From positions 3,885,001 to 3,949,000 of the forward strand of contig NZ_OY776414.1 of the NCBI RefSeq assembly GCF_963675585.1: a stretch of 64,000 nt of DNA, read 5' to 3'. Positions 27,740 through 37,755 of this stretch are shown here, piece after piece. Numbering within the stretch: position 1 is the stretch's first letter; each line of letters opens with the position of its first letter. Source of the DNA: an uncultured Draconibacterium sp. Its GTDB lineage: Bacteria > Bacteroidota > Bacteroidia > Bacteroidales > Prolixibacteraceae. The position numbers and the translations under genes were made by a program. The notes under the pieces were generated by a model. That model was not told where the DNA came from and did not search any database. It saw only the letters and a list, made by a program, of their open reading frames with translations.

Positions 27740-29251
27740 TTAGTATCCAGGATTCTGCACTAAATTTGGATTCGATGCAATTTGTGATGACGAAAATGGG
27801 AACAATAAATATTTTGAGTCAGAAGCAGGTTTTTCTGCCCAGGCCTCCAAATATTTTCCGTAACGAATTAAATCGTTTCTTCTCCAGTTTTCATCGTATA
27901 GTTCACGTCCTCTTTCTTCAAGCAGAATGTCTAAACTAAGTGAACTTAGTTCAGATGCATTTCGGATTGAACGTAACTGATTTACGATAGTAAGAGCACT
28001 GGCGCTGTCACCATTCCGAAGCAAAGCTTCAGCTTTCATTAACAACACATCAGCATAACGTAAAAGTACAAGGTCATTTTCAGGTGAATCTACGTTACCG
28101 TAGTCAGGTGTATATTTCATAATACGAATACCACTTGTTTCCAATGTGGCTCCTCCGGAAATAATCGGACTTTCTTTTGTAAAAAACAAAGGATGACCGG
28201 CACGATCTTCAAGTGCAGTACCGTTTTCATCGTATTGCTGACCGTACAATAAACCGGCCTCAATACCTGAAGCAGCTTTTACTGCTGCCACTTCGCCATG
28301 ACGACGAATATCACCTTCTTCAAAAGAATCGTAAAAATCAGCCAAAGTGGTAAATCCATTCCATCCACTGGGTTTCTGGTTGTAGTGCAAAGTAGAGTAA
28401 TAACGTCCCTGAACACCACCGGATTGAATACCACGTGTATTCCGTGACGAAAAGATGATTTCTTTTGAGCCCTCATTATCGGCACTGAAGTTCATATAAA
28501 AGTCGCTTTCCAAAGCATAATCGCCGGTATTGATAATGGCATCGCAATTGGCAATTACACTGGTCATATTTTCAGAACTGATGGTAAAACTTTGGCGATC
28601 GCTGGAAAATACATCTTTATTGATGTAAGCTTTTGCCAATAGTGCGTGTGCCGCACTTTGTGTAGCTACCCAATGGTCCGACGTTTCCGGAAGATTACTC
28701 ATGATCGACTCTAATTCACTGATGATAAAATCCACAGCTTCACCGCCCGACATTACATACGGGTCTTCAGATAACGCTGATCCGGGATCACGCATAGGAA
28801 CCTGTCCCCAACCGTCGGCAATCCAGAACACATAAAGAGCGCGAATGAAACGAGCTTCAGCTTGCTGCTGCGAATTTGCGTCGTACTGCAATAAATCGAT
28901 TGCTGAAAACAATCCAGAAGTATAAGCCTGGTAACGATTACCAATTCCTGAATGCTCAGGATCCCATTTGTGCTGGTGCAATGCACGCCAGGCACCATTA
29001 TCATCCCAGTCACCACCGCGGGTAGGTGCCATTAAAATATCTGTAGTATGTTCAAATACTTTATCTGCTCCCGAACCATCAATACCACTTAAGGTTTTAT
29101 ACAGTTCGGCCAATAAATCAGAAACATTCGCTGCTGTTACCTGATCCTTTGTTAAACGATCTTCGAGGGTTTCATCCAAATCAGTACAACCTGTGATGCC
29201 CAATCCTGTAATCGCAATAAATACTGCTAAAAATTTCAATATATTTTTCAT
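27740..29251 (-). CDS. susD-like: SusD/RagB family outer-membrane lipoprotein
   Basis: A 503-aa surface lipoprotein (leader MKNILKFLAVFIAITGLG, lipobox ITGC) with the SusD-family layout. The N-terminal TPR-like part includes FIRALYVFWIADGWGQVPM, and the C-terminal RagB/SusD domain includes RYADVLLMKAEALLRNGDSA and ERGRELYDENWRRNDLIRYG. SusD proteins form the lid over the SusC transporter and bind the incoming ligand. It follows susC by 21 nt in the usual order. The family mostly handles glycans, but some pairs take up peptides or other polymers; with no carbohydrate-active enzyme in this block, the ligand class is open. Confidence 0.95.
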   Translation of the reverse strand: MKNILKFLAVFIAITGLGITGCTDLDETLEDRLTKDQVTAANVSDLLAELYKTLSGIDGSGADKVFEHTTDILMAPTRGGDWDDNGAWRALHQHKWDPEHSGIGNRYQAYTSGLFSAIDLLQYDANSQQQAEARFIRALYVFWIADGWGQVPMRDPGSALSEDPYVMSGGEAVDFIISELESIMSNLPETSDHWVATQSAAHALLAKAYINKDVFSSDRQSFTISSENMTSVIANCDAIINTGDYALESDFYMNFSADNEGSKEIIFSSRNTRGIQSGGVQGRYYSTLHYNQKPSGWNGFTTLADFYDSFEEGDIRRHGEVAAVKAASGIEAGLLYGQQYDENGTALEDRAGHPLFFTKESPIISGGATLETSGIRIMKYTPDYGNVDSPENDLVLLRYADVLLMKAEALLRNGDSASALTIVNQLRSIRNASELSSLSLDILLEERGRELYDENWRRNDLIRYGKYLEAWAEKPASDSKYLLFPFSSSQIASNPNLVQNPGY

Positions 29252-29272
29252 GATTGTCTAATTCTTATTTTA

Positions 29273-32188
29273 TTAAAATGAAACATTCAGACCAAAAGTG
29301 AAAGTTCTTGAATTTGGATAAGGAACATAGTCAATACCAAATGAAGGAACACCGTCAACTGCCTTGTTTACATTCACTTCAGGATCAAATCCGGTGTAGT
29401 TTGTAATCAGGAACAAGTTTTGACCGGTTACTGAAAAACGAGCACTTTCGAATACCCAAGGAGCATCTTTAAAAGTATACCCAACTGTAAGGTTATTTAA
29501 ACGAAGGAAATCTCCGTCTTCCAAATAGCGTGTTGATGCAGAAATTGCATTGTCTGAACTTTCACCATCGAGTACATAGATTGGAGATGTGTTCCGTCCT
29601 TTTGTTGGGTTACTTGCAACAAGTATAGAAGTTGCAGTGTTGTTGTAAACCTGGTGTCCAAATGCGCCGTTAAAGTTGGCAACCATGTCCCAGTTTTTAT
29701 AACGCAAACTGGCTGACACACCCAGAATCTGATTTGGATTCGGATCTCCAACATACTGTTTTCCGTCGGCATACTTACTTATTCCGTTTTCGTCAAGACC
29801 TTCGAAAACAAGCAGGTAGAATACATTTAAAGGTTGTCCTTCAACAAAACGCTGACTGGTTACACCCGACATTCCCTGTCCGTGCAAACCTCCGGTTTCA
29901 ACAATACGACTAAAGTTTTGAAGTTCGTTTTTAAGGAAACTGATGTTTGCACTTAAATCGAATGAAAAATCTCTTGTCTCAACAATTCGTCCGCTTAATG
30001 ATATCTCCACACCACTGTTTAATACTTCCGCATCGAGGTTGGTCCAAACTTTACCCGACGATGGTGATGGATAAGCAGCTTCAGCATAGAATAATAAGTC
30101 TTGCGTACGTTTGCTAAAGTATTCAACCGAACCAGACAATTTTGAGTCGAACAGGGTAAAATCAACACCAATATTATAAGTGGTTGATGTTTCCCATTTC
30201 AAATCAGGATTATCAAATTGAGAACGGGTTAAACCGTCGCGGGTAATGCTATACTGAGCCTGTGAGGCACCTGCCGGAAATTCCTGGTTACCGGTTTGTC
30301 CCCATCCCAAACGAACTTTTAAATCGTCGAAAACTTCAGGTACAAACGACTCTTCAGAGATGCGGTATGCAAGAGCTGCAGAAGGGAAGTAACCAAATTT
30401 ATTGTTGGTACCGAATTTACTTGAACCATCGGCACGCATTGTTGCAGTTACCAGGAACTTATCGTACAAACTAAAGTTTACCCTTCCAAAATACGATTGT
30501 AATTCGCTTGTAGGATCGTAGTAAGAGTAAATATCTCTGGTATCCTGAGAAATAGCCTGTAGCTGATTCAGATAATCTACTTCATCGTAGGTAAAATTCT
30601 CTCCGTAAATACCTTTTCCCCAACGGTTGCTTACCTGGTAAGAATAACCTGCCATGGCATCAAACCTAAAGTTTTCGTTGAAAAGCTTGTTGTAATTTAA
30701 GGTATGTTCCATCAATTTACTTTCGGTATACAAGTCGGTTACACTAGCAGTACCTTTTTCGTAAATTCCGGAATAAAATAAATCTTTCGAGATAGAAGTA
30801 CCACGTGTAGATCTAGACATATCCCAACCTAAATTCAGTTTGTAAGTTAAGTCAGAAGTAATTTTTAATGATGCTGACATGTTTGATAAAACACGTAAAG
30901 TACTTGCGTTATCGTTAATCAAATCTAACATGGCCAGCGGGTTAGAAAGGTCTAAACTTGGCTGGTTGTAAGTTCCGTCAGGATTAATTAATACATCAGT
31001 TGGATTCCATGCCAATGCATTACTCATTAAACTTCCGGTATAACCTGCATCGTTCGAAATAGGTGCATACTCATCGTTTACCTGCGACGTAATCATATTC
31101 ACATCTACAACCAAACGTTTTTCAAAAAAGTCCTGCGATGCAGTTAAATTGGCAGTATATTTTTTCAAACCAGTATTTTCAATCACACCTTGCTGGTCTT
31201 GAGTACTTAATGACAAACGATATTTCATATCCTGGTTACCACCGGTAAATGCGACGTTATGATTTTGTGAAAATGCAGTTCTGAATATTTCGTCCATCGC
31301 ATTAACATCTCCACCATTGTTCATTGCCGGAGAAATTGCAGCAAATTCGCTTGCCGAATAAACAGGAATTAAGTTAGCAGCACGTGCAGCACTAAATGAT
31401 GCATTGTATTCAACGTGGTTTTTACCGGAGGTTCCTTTTTTTGTTGTAATAATAATTACACCATTTGCACCACGCGAACCATAAATTGCTGTTGCCGAAG
31501 CGTCTTTCAAAATATCCATTGAAGCAATATCGCTCGGATTGATAAAGTTTAGCGGGTTACGTGCATCGGTGGTTCCGATACCAACATTCGCGCTTGCAGT
31601 TGTGTTACCTCCCGAAAGTGGTACTCCATCAACCACAATTAAAGGATCGTTACCTGAACGTACCGACGAGTTACCCCTGATACGAATGGAAGAACTAGCT
31701 CCGGGGTCACCACTTGAGTTGGTAATCATTACACCCGATACTTTTCCTTGTATCAAATCACTTGGAGAGCTGCTAACTCCCCGGTTGAAGTCTTCTGTTT
31801 TTACCGAACTAACTGCTCCGGTGGCATCTTTCTTTTTAACAGATCCATAACCAACCACAACAACCTCGTCCAACGACTCTGTACTTACTGCCAGCTCAAC
31901 ATTAACTGTACCTGCTGCAGTAATCATTTTTTCTACATTGGTATATCCAATGTACGAAAACAATAAACTCGATCCCGGAGTTACACCTAAAGTATACTCT
32001 CCGTCAAAGTTAGTGACTGTTCCTGTAGTTGTTCCTACTACAATAATTGAAACACCAGGCAATGGTTCCTGTGTATCACTGTCAACAACTTTACCTGTCA
32101 CCGATACTTCCTGGGCAAAAGCAGTGGTGATCATAAAGAATGCGGAAAAAATAAATAACACCGCAATTTTCAGATGATTATTCTTCAT
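29273..32188 (-). CDS. susC-like: SusC/RagA TonB-dependent outer-membrane transporter
   Basis: A 971-aa TonB-dependent transporter with a signal peptide ending AFAQ. The N-terminal carboxypeptidase-D-like domain is at residues ~27-110 (VTGKVVDSDTQEPLPGVSII, GEYTLGV). LDEVVVVGYGSVKKKDATGA precedes the plug (IRGNSSVRSGNDPLIVVDGV, SATAIYGSRGANGVIIITTK). The beta-barrel ends in RTFTFGLNVSF, with the terminal Phe expected for an outer-membrane barrel. It is the first gene of the minus-strand block, facing the divergent hybrid sensor across 324 nt, so it is the likely direct target of that regulator. I see no perfect TAnnTTTG box upstream; TATCATTTG on the minus strand near 32282-32290 is the closest. 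Confidence 0.96.
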   Translation of the reverse strand: MKNNHLKIAVLFIFSAFFMITTAFAQEVSVTGKVVDSDTQEPLPGVSIIVVGTTTGTVTNFDGEYTLGVTPGSSLLFSYIGYTNVEKMITAAGTVNVELAVSTESLDEVVVVGYGSVKKKDATGAVSSVKTEDFNRGVSSSPSDLIQGKVSGVMITNSSGDPGASSSIRIRGNSSVRSGNDPLIVVDGVPLSGGNTTASANVGIGTTDARNPLNFINPSDIASMDILKDASATAIYGSRGANGVIIITTKKGTSGKNHVEYNASFSAARAANLIPVYSASEFAAISPAMNNGGDVNAMDEIFRTAFSQNHNVAFTGGNQDMKYRLSLSTQDQQGVIENTGLKKYTANLTASQDFFEKRLVVDVNMITSQVNDEYAPISNDAGYTGSLMSNALAWNPTDVLINPDGTYNQPSLDLSNPLAMLDLINDNASTLRVLSNMSASLKITSDLTYKLNLGWDMSRSTRGTSISKDLFYSGIYEKGTASVTDLYTESKLMEHTLNYNKLFNENFRFDAMAGYSYQVSNRWGKGIYGENFTYDEVDYLNQLQAISQDTRDIYSYYDPTSELQSYFGRVNFSLYDKFLVTATMRADGSSKFGTNNKFGYFPSAALAYRISEESFVPEVFDDLKVRLGWGQTGNQEFPAGASQAQYSITRDGLTRSQFDNPDLKWETSTTYNIGVDFTLFDSKLSGSVEYFSKRTQDLLFYAEAAYPSPSSGKVWTNLDAEVLNSGVEISLSGRIVETRDFSFDLSANISFLKNELQNFSRIVETGGLHGQGMSGVTSQRFVEGQPLNVFYLLVFEGLDENGISKYADGKQYVGDPNPNQILGVSASLRYKNWDMVANFNGAFGHQVYNNTATSILVASNPTKGRNTSPIYVLDGESSDNAISASTRYLEDGDFLRLNNLTVGYTFKDAPWVFESARFSVTGQNLFLITNYTGFDPEVNVNKAVDGVPSFGIDYVPYPNSRTFTFGLNVSF

Positions 32189-32512
32189 AGTTTAAATAAT
32201 TAGTAAATAGATTATTAATTAGCGTGATCTTGTTGTTATTTAATCATAAGTAAAATTAAAGCCTGCATAATTTGGGCTCAATCACAAATGATACGAAAGC
32301 GTAAAGCAATGTTACCTTATGTTGAGAATTTGTGGCTTTATTCATCTATGTATCATAACATGCAACGATGTTACATACAAATTTTTTAGGTGTAAAAAAC
32401 ACACTTTCAAGATTATAACACCACAATAAGTGGTTGGAAACATATTCGTTTAAAGAATTTAAAATTCACATTTTTTGTACTACATTTGAGTAAAATCTTA
32501 AACTAACTAACA
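32189..32512. promoter_or_regulatory. Divergent intergenic control region between susC and the hybrid sensor gene
   Basis: A 324-nt gene-free stretch that must hold both divergent promoters. On the plus strand, TACATTTG at 32481-32488 matches the Bacteroidota -7 box TAnnTTTG, 24 nt before the TTG start of the sensor, though no good -33 element is visible. An imperfect palindrome sits at 32349-32379, and its ATGTTAC core recurs at 32309-32315. No small gene is evident. Confidence 0.6.
32349..32379. promoter_or_regulatory. Imperfect palindrome, candidate operator of the hybrid regulator
   Basis: The left arm TGTATCATAACAT and right arm ATGTTACATACA pair around GCAACG with one extra base. The core ATGTTAC also occurs singly at 32309-32315, 59 nt away in the same orientation. 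It lies between the divergent susC and sensor genes, where the AraC-type output domain would be expected to bind. That it is bound is inference. Confidence 0.4.
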
Positions 32513-35314
32513 TTGAAAAGGCATTTTCTCCTGATACTCATGTTCGGACTAATTCTTTTGGGTTTTTATTCAAATGCTGCTTCACAATATAAAATAGGAT
32601 TTTCTCAATGTACCACTTCCGATCTTTGGCGGCAAACACAGTTAAGACTGATGGAAATTGAGGTGTCGTTTTATCCGAATATGGAGTTGGTGGTAAAAGA
32701 TGCCAAAGACGATACACAAACACAAATTAAACAAATAGAAGAATTAGTAAAAGAAGGTATCGATCTTTTGATTGTTTCCCCAAACGAATCAGAACCCCTT
32801 TCGCCGATAGTTGAAAAAGTATTTCAATCAGGAATACCCGTAATTGTAATCGACCGGAATGTGGATACCGACCAATACTCTGCCTTTATTGGAGGCGATA
32901 ATTTTGTTATTGGTATTGAAGCTGCCAATTATGTGGTTAAATTATTGCACGGAAAAGGGAAGGTACTGGAAATAAAAGGCCTTGAAGGATCGTCTCCGGC
33001 ACAGGATCGCCACGATGGATTTGTGAGCGTATTGAATACCTACCCTGAAATAGAAATTGTTCAATCGGTTTCGGGCGACTGGAAAAAGGAAAGCGCCAAA
33101 CGAATTGTGAGCGAAGCCATTTCGAACAATGTGGACTTTGATGTAGTTTTTGCACACAACGACGTGATGGCGAAAGAAGTATACAACATTACTCAAATGC
33201 ACCGAAACACACGCGATGTTTTTATATTGGGTGTTGATGGATTACCCGGTACAGAAGGTGGAATTCAGATGGTTATCGACAATATTATCGATGCTACTTT
33301 TATGTACCAAACCGGTGGAGGATTGGCCATTCAAACTGCCTACGACTTGTTAAATAAAAACAGAGTTTCCAAAGAAAATATAATCCCATCGATAACCATC
33401 AACAAAGACAATGCACCTACAATAAAAGCGCAAAGCGACCAAATTGAGATTCTGCACAACAAAATTGAACGACAAAAATTATTGTTAACCATTGAAACAA
33501 ACCGCAATAAAATACAACGATTAATACTCTTTCTTTTACTTATCGGAATTCTACTCATTGCGGTAGTTGTTATTTTGATAAACATCAACCTTAAGAGTAA
33601 AAAGAAAGCAAATAAACTCTTGATCGAAAAAAACAATGAAATTGAAAATCAGAACGAACTTCTAAAAAAACAACACGACCAACTTGTACAAATCGACAAG
33701 GAACTACAGGAAGCAACACAAACAAAACTTACCTTTTTTACAAACATATCGCACGAATTTAAAACGCCGTTAACACTTATTAAAGGGCCACTTGAAAATT
33801 TAATGGAAGACAAAGTGCCGGCAGACGATGTACCTAAAATGTACAGAATAATGTATCGAAACACGGAGCGTCTGCTGCAAATGATTCATCAGTTAATGGA
33901 TTTCAGAAAACTTGAAAACAAAAAGATGAAGATTAAAACTTCCGAAAATGTTTTAAAAGATTTTATTTCCGACGTTTTTGATTCTTTTAAATTTATAACT
34001 GAAGATAAAAAAATAAAACTAACACTCGAAAACCAGATCAATTCAACAAAGGTTTGGTTTGATTGCGACAAAATAGAAAAGGTACTGTTTAATGTACTGT
34101 CGAATTCAATAAAATTTACGCCAGAAAATGGTCAGATTGCCATAAAAGTTAGTAAACAAAAAGTACACAATCCAGGCCTCTTTTCAGAAGAAGTTTGTAT
34201 TAAAATTTCGGACAATGGAAGTGGAATACCGGCCAACATTTTACCGAATATTTTTGACCGATTTTACCACAGCAAAGAATCGAGAGTGATTAAAGGAACC
34301 GGCATTGGCTTAAATTTTTCGAAACAGCTGATTGAATTGCACAGGGGCCGCATAGAAATTAAAAGTACCGAAGGAAACGGCACCAAAGTTTATGTTTTTC
34401 TTCCCATTGGCAACCTGCATTTGCTGGATGAAGAAATGGTTTCGGAGAAAAGCTGCGACCGCCTGCGCACTCCTTCTGCCGATATTCTCCACTCTGAACA
34501 GTTTGAAGCAAAAAACGGGCATATTGAAATTAAAGGAAACAACAATTCATTACCAACCATTTTAATTGTTGAAGACATGCCTGATGTGCTGGACTTTGTA
34601 AAAACAAGTTTGGGCCACGATTACACCATTGTAACCGCTTCGAATGGAAAAGAAGGGATTCAGAAAGTGTTACACGACGAGCCCGACCTTATAATCAGTG
34701 ATGTAATGATGCCAATTATGGATGGTTTTGAAATGACTCGCAGATTAAAATCGGGGACAGAAACCAGTCACATTCCAATCATACTTTTATCGGCAAAAAC
34801 TTCTGCTGCCGACAAAATTGAAGGCTACGAGGGTGGAGCAGACAATTATGTTGAAAAACCATTTAACAGTTCGGTTTTAAAGTCGCGGGTTGATAATTTA
34901 CTGAAATCGCGCAAACAGTTAAGAGAGCATTATTTGAATACGCTGGAATTTAACGGTAACTCAGGCGACCTGAACCAGCTTGACAAAAAATTCCTTGATA
35001 AACTTCGAAAGATAATTCTCGACAATATTGGCAAACAAGAATTAAGCATTGATGAACTGGCCGGCAAATTAGGCATTTCGAGAGTTCACCTTTACCGTAA
35101 AGTTAAAAAGTTAACCGATATGTCGGTTAGCGAATTTGTAATCTCGGTGAAGCTAAAAAGTTCATTGGAACTTCTTCGTACAAGCGGCAAAACCATCACC
35201 GAAATTGCTTACGAATCCGGATTTTCATCGCAATCGTATTACACACGTTGTTTTAAAGACCAGTTTAAAATTTCGCCAAGCGATTATATAAAACAAACAC
35301 GCGAAAAAATTTAG
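32513..35314 (+). CDS. Hybrid two-component system regulator (sugar-binding-type sensor, kinase, receiver, AraC)
   Basis: A 933-aa one-protein phosphorelay. Starting from TTG, a leader (MKRHFLLILMFGLILLGFYS) is followed by a Peripla_BP_4 sensor (residues ~27-310; YKIGFSQCTTSDLWRQTQ, VDRNVDTDQYSAFIGGDNF). A transmembrane helix (~336-358) leads to HisKA with H414 (ISHEFKTPLTLIKG) and HATPase (DNGSGIPANILPNIFDRFYH, GTGIGLNFSKQLIELHRG). A receiver (phospho-acceptor D730 in IISDVMMP) and a C-terminal AraC helix-turn-helix (~830-930) complete it. Relatives with this sensor fold bind monosaccharides such as fructose or related small ligands and switch on the adjacent SusCD operon. It is divergent from susC, so it probably activates the 2145-32188 block. 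The signal peptide in frame supports the unusual TTG start. Confidence 0.95.
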   Translation: MKRHFLLILMFGLILLGFYSNAASQYKIGFSQCTTSDLWRQTQLRLMEIEVSFYPNMELVVKDAKDDTQTQIKQIEELVKEGIDLLIVSPNESEPLSPIVEKVFQSGIPVIVIDRNVDTDQYSAFIGGDNFVIGIEAANYVVKLLHGKGKVLEIKGLEGSSPAQDRHDGFVSVLNTYPEIEIVQSVSGDWKKESAKRIVSEAISNNVDFDVVFAHNDVMAKEVYNITQMHRNTRDVFILGVDGLPGTEGGIQMVIDNIIDATFMYQTGGGLAIQTAYDLLNKNRVSKENIIPSITINKDNAPTIKAQSDQIEILHNKIERQKLLLTIETNRNKIQRLILFLLLIGILLIAVVVILININLKSKKKANKLLIEKNNEIENQNELLKKQHDQLVQIDKELQEATQTKLTFFTNISHEFKTPLTLIKGPLENLMEDKVPADDVPKMYRIMYRNTERLLQMIHQLMDFRKLENKKMKIKTSENVLKDFISDVFDSFKFITEDKKIKLTLENQINSTKVWFDCDKIEKVLFNVLSNSIKFTPENGQIAIKVSKQKVHNPGLFSEEVCIKISDNGSGIPANILPNIFDRFYHSKESRVIKGTGIGLNFSKQLIELHRGRIEIKSTEGNGTKVYVFLPIGNLHLLDEEMVSEKSCDRLRTPSADILHSEQFEAKNGHIEIKGNNNSLPTILIVEDMPDVLDFVKTSLGHDYTIVTASNGKEGIQKVLHDEPDLIISDVMMPIMDGFEMTRRLKSGTETSHIPIILLSAKTSAADKIEGYEGGADNYVEKPFNSSVLKSRVDNLLKSRKQLREHYLNTLEFNGNSGDLNQLDKKFLDKLRKIILDNIGKQELSIDELAGKLGISRVHLYRKVKKLTDMSVSEFVISVKLKSSLELLRTSGKTITEIAYESGFSSQSYYTRCFKDQFKISPSDYIKQTREKI

Positions 35315-35355
35315 TCATTCAAAACAAAGTAAGTCGAAGAACAATATTCGCAGGA

Positions 35356-35913
35356 TTATTTTCCCGCAAATTCAATCTTCCACAGTCCTCTTAACTCATT
35401 TAAACGATAACCGGTCGCCAAATCGTTTGGGTACAATTTCTGAATCTTTTGAAAAGTTTCGGGATCGATATCCGAGTCAGGATTCCCATGGCACTTTAAA
35501 CAGGCTGGCATTCCCGTGCGAATGGGTTTATAAAATACAACATTATTATCCGCCTTAATAAGTGTGTCAGCCAGAGTTCCATTTTTAAAAATCTCCCACA
35601 GTTTAATCTCCTGTTCAGTACGCATTTTATTGTTCGGATTTCTGTTTTTATCCGAAACCCGCGATATCTTACAATCGTATTCCTGATTTAAACTATCTAA
35701 AATAGAAGTGGCCTGTAAATTACAGAACTCAACAGCATGTTCCGTTCCTCCCTGTTGAATAGCTTGTGCAACATTACTTAAAAGAGTGGCCTGTACTGTC
35801 GCAGAAATATCGTTCCCGGTGTTCTGATACTTCTGATAAGTAGCCCGATCCAGTTTCGATGAACAGGAATAAATCCCGAAAAGAAAAATTAAGAAGAGAT
35901 AGTTATACTTCAT
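35356..35913 (-). CDS. DUF3365 (Tll0287-like) c-type heme lipoprotein
   Basis: A 185-aa lipoprotein (MKYNYLFLIFLFGIYSC, lipobox IYSC). It has the DUF3365 layout: an N-terminal helical part (AVEFCNLQATSILDSLNQ), then RVSDKNRNPNNK, the segment YKPIRTGMPACLKCHGNP with a single heme site CLKCH at residues 138-142, and a closing GLWKIEF. The ATG at 35913 gives the correct lipoprotein leader; an earlier start at 35973 would push it inward. In other bacteria this domain is often the sensor part of histidine kinases, responding to redox state or gas ligands. Here it is a separate protein 77 nt downstream of a kinase gene, so it may be that kinase's extracytoplasmic sensor. It converges with the hybrid regulator. 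Confidence 0.85.
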   Translation of the reverse strand: MKYNYLFLIFLFGIYSCSSKLDRATYQKYQNTGNDISATVQATLLSNVAQAIQQGGTEHAVEFCNLQATSILDSLNQEYDCKISRVSDKNRNPNNKMRTEQEIKLWEIFKNGTLADTLIKADNNVVFYKPIRTGMPACLKCHGNPDSDIDPETFQKIQKLYPNDLATGYRLNELRGLWKIEFAGK

Positions 35914-35990
35914 TGTAAATTTGGTATTTATAAGTTTACAGGTAAAAATTTCATTCACACTCTTAAACAGCAAATTAGCCTGTTTGTTTT

Positions 35991-37451
35991 TTAACTTTCA
36001 TTTTGCGCCAAAGGCAAAGTAAAACAGAAAACCGATCCTGTATTCGATTGATGAAAGTTGTTAGGTTCGGCAGCTTCTACCCAAATTTCGCCACCCAAGG
36101 CATGTATATACGATTTAGAAATTGCAAGCCCTAAGCCTGAACCTTGTTTGGCATGCTTATCAAGGATATCAGCTTGTTCGAACCGGTTAAAGATGGCTTC
36201 CCTTCGGTTTATTGGAATTCCAATTCCTGAATCGGAAACAGAAAATTCAATAAAATCATTCTTCCTTTCGCATTTCACTTTCACAAAACCTGAATCGGTA
36301 TACTTAATTGCATTTTTAATCAGATTTGTAAGAATTGAATTGATCTTTGACTTGTCTGTCAAAAGAGAATTTTCCTCGTCATTCAGATTTATTTTATACG
36401 AAAATTCTAATCCTTTCGAATCGGTTTCGGGTCTAAAAAACTCGTATAAAGTGTGTATCTCTTCCGAAATATTCACCGTACCAAAATGCAAATCAAGCTG
36501 TCCCGATTCGATTTTCGAAATTTCAATAATATCATTTACCGTATTCAACATTCGGGCACCACTTTTTTCAATAATTGAAATAAACCGTTGCTGCTCGCTT
36601 CCTGTTAGTTTTGGATCTTTGAGTAAATCCGAAAATCCCAGAATTCCGTTCATTGGTGTTCTGATTTCGTGGCTCATATTTGCCAAAAAAGCCGATTTTA
36701 ACCTGTCGCTGTGTTCCGCCTTTTCTTTTGCAAGCAATAAATCCTTTGTTCTGGTTTGGATCGTTTTTTCCAAATCGGCATTAATCTGTTCGATTTCAAC
36801 CTGTTTCTCAGAGAGTTCCTTTTGACGTAAAAAATTCTGCCGCTCAAGCATTTCAACACTATGCAAGCCGATCATGCAAACAACATTTGTTGAAATAAAA
36901 AGTGCATTTGCCACCATAATTATATTAATGCCTGCTCCGCCTGAATCGGGCATCAGAAAATAAGCAAGATTGTAGATAAGCAGTAAAGTAATACCTCCAA
37001 TGCTTGCTTTAAAAAACCTAAGTTTTATAAAAAAGTAACCACCCGTATAAATAACAAAAATACCCCCGTAATAATATATATTCTGAGGATCGCGATGCAA
37101 CATAAATATCAATGCACTCCCCGTTAATATGATCGCAAGCAGCATTACCATTTCCCAGTACTCTTTAAAACGGTTTAGAAAACTGATTCCGAACAGGATA
37201 AGAAGAAAAGGAACAACCAGATAAAAACGTACAAATAAAAATTCTTCAAAAAAATAGGGCGATGCAGAATGATCGAGAAGACCAAAACCGGCAAATAAAA
37301 TCATGGAAGTGAGCAATGCCAGCCGAATTGTTTTTATTGACTTGACAAAATAGTTTTTCCTGAACTGCTGTTCAGTTTGTTCATCCTGAAAATTTAAAGT
37401 CAATTTTCGTACAAACTCCCAATTCTTCAACTCTTTGTGTGTTCTATTCAT
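35991..37451 (-). CDS. Membrane sensor histidine kinase
   Basis: A 486-aa kinase. Residues 43-195 contain about six transmembrane helices ([52 protein letters not shown]). A coiled linker (residues ~200-250) precedes the HisKA domain with phospho-acceptor H261 ([16 protein letters not shown]). The HATPase domain has intact N, G1 and G2 boxes ([49 protein letters not shown]). No receiver domain follows and no response-regulator gene is adjacent, so its partner is elsewhere. The neighbouring heme lipoprotein gene downstream on the same strand may supply the periplasmic input; that pairing is inference. It starts divergently from the methionine operon. Confidence 0.92.
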   Translation of the reverse strand: MNRTHKELKNWEFVRKLTLNFQDEQTEQQFRKNYFVKSIKTIRLALLTSMILFAGFGLLDHSASPYFFEEFLFVRFYLVVPFLLILFGISFLNRFKEYWEMVMLLAIILTGSALIFMLHRDPQNIYYYGGIFVIYTGGYFFIKLRFFKASIGGITLLLIYNLAYFLMPDSGGAGINIIMVANALFISTNVVCMIGLHSVEMLERQNFLRQKELSEKQVEIEQINADLEKTIQTRTKDLLLAKEKAEHSDRLKSAFLANMSHEIRTPMNGILGFSDLLKDPKLTGSEQQRFISIIEKSGARMLNTVNDIIEISKIESGQLDLHFGTVNISEEIHTLYEFFRPETDSKGLEFSYKINLNDEENSLLTDKSKINSILTNLIKNAIKYTDSGFVKVKCERKNDFIEFSVSDSGIGIPINRREAIFNRFEQADILDKHAKQGSGLGLAISKSYIHALGGEIWVEAAEPNNFHQSNTGSVFCFTLPLAQNES

Positions 37452-37716
37452 GCTAAATCAAATTGCATCAGGAAATAGCGTGTTTAGTATTTAAATGGCA
37501 GGGCGATAAAAGCCTGTTTGCAGGTTCTAATAAAAACCTATACGAAATAAAAATTATTTAGTTATGTACAACATGTTTGCTTGAACACAGCTTGCCTGTT
37601 AACACGGAATCTGCAAAGAATACAGATTCAATTATTTTATTGATTGCCCTTTCTTAACTATTGTGATATTATTGCGATTAGACCGCCAATAGTGAAGCAC
37701 TTTTATGAAATTCGAT

Positions 37717-37724
37717 TATCTTTG
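37717..37724 (+). promoter_or_regulatory. Bacteroidota -7 promoter box of the methionine operon
   Basis: TATCTTTG matches TAnnTTTG exactly and is followed by CGCC. It lies 32 nt before the riboswitch P1 helix, which fits transcription starting just upstream of the aptamer. A -33 box is not clear. In the 570-nt gene-free stretch 37452-38021, this box, the riboswitch and a downstream hairpin are all that I recognise. Confidence 0.6.
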
Positions 37725-37755
37725 CGCCATCAAATATTCTTTCTGTAAAAAGGGT

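Noticed and set aside
36058-36825. 255-codon plus-strand frame opposite the histidine kinase
   Set aside because: The minus strand encodes intact HisKA and HATPase motifs; the opposite frame is serine- and phenylalanine-rich without any domain.
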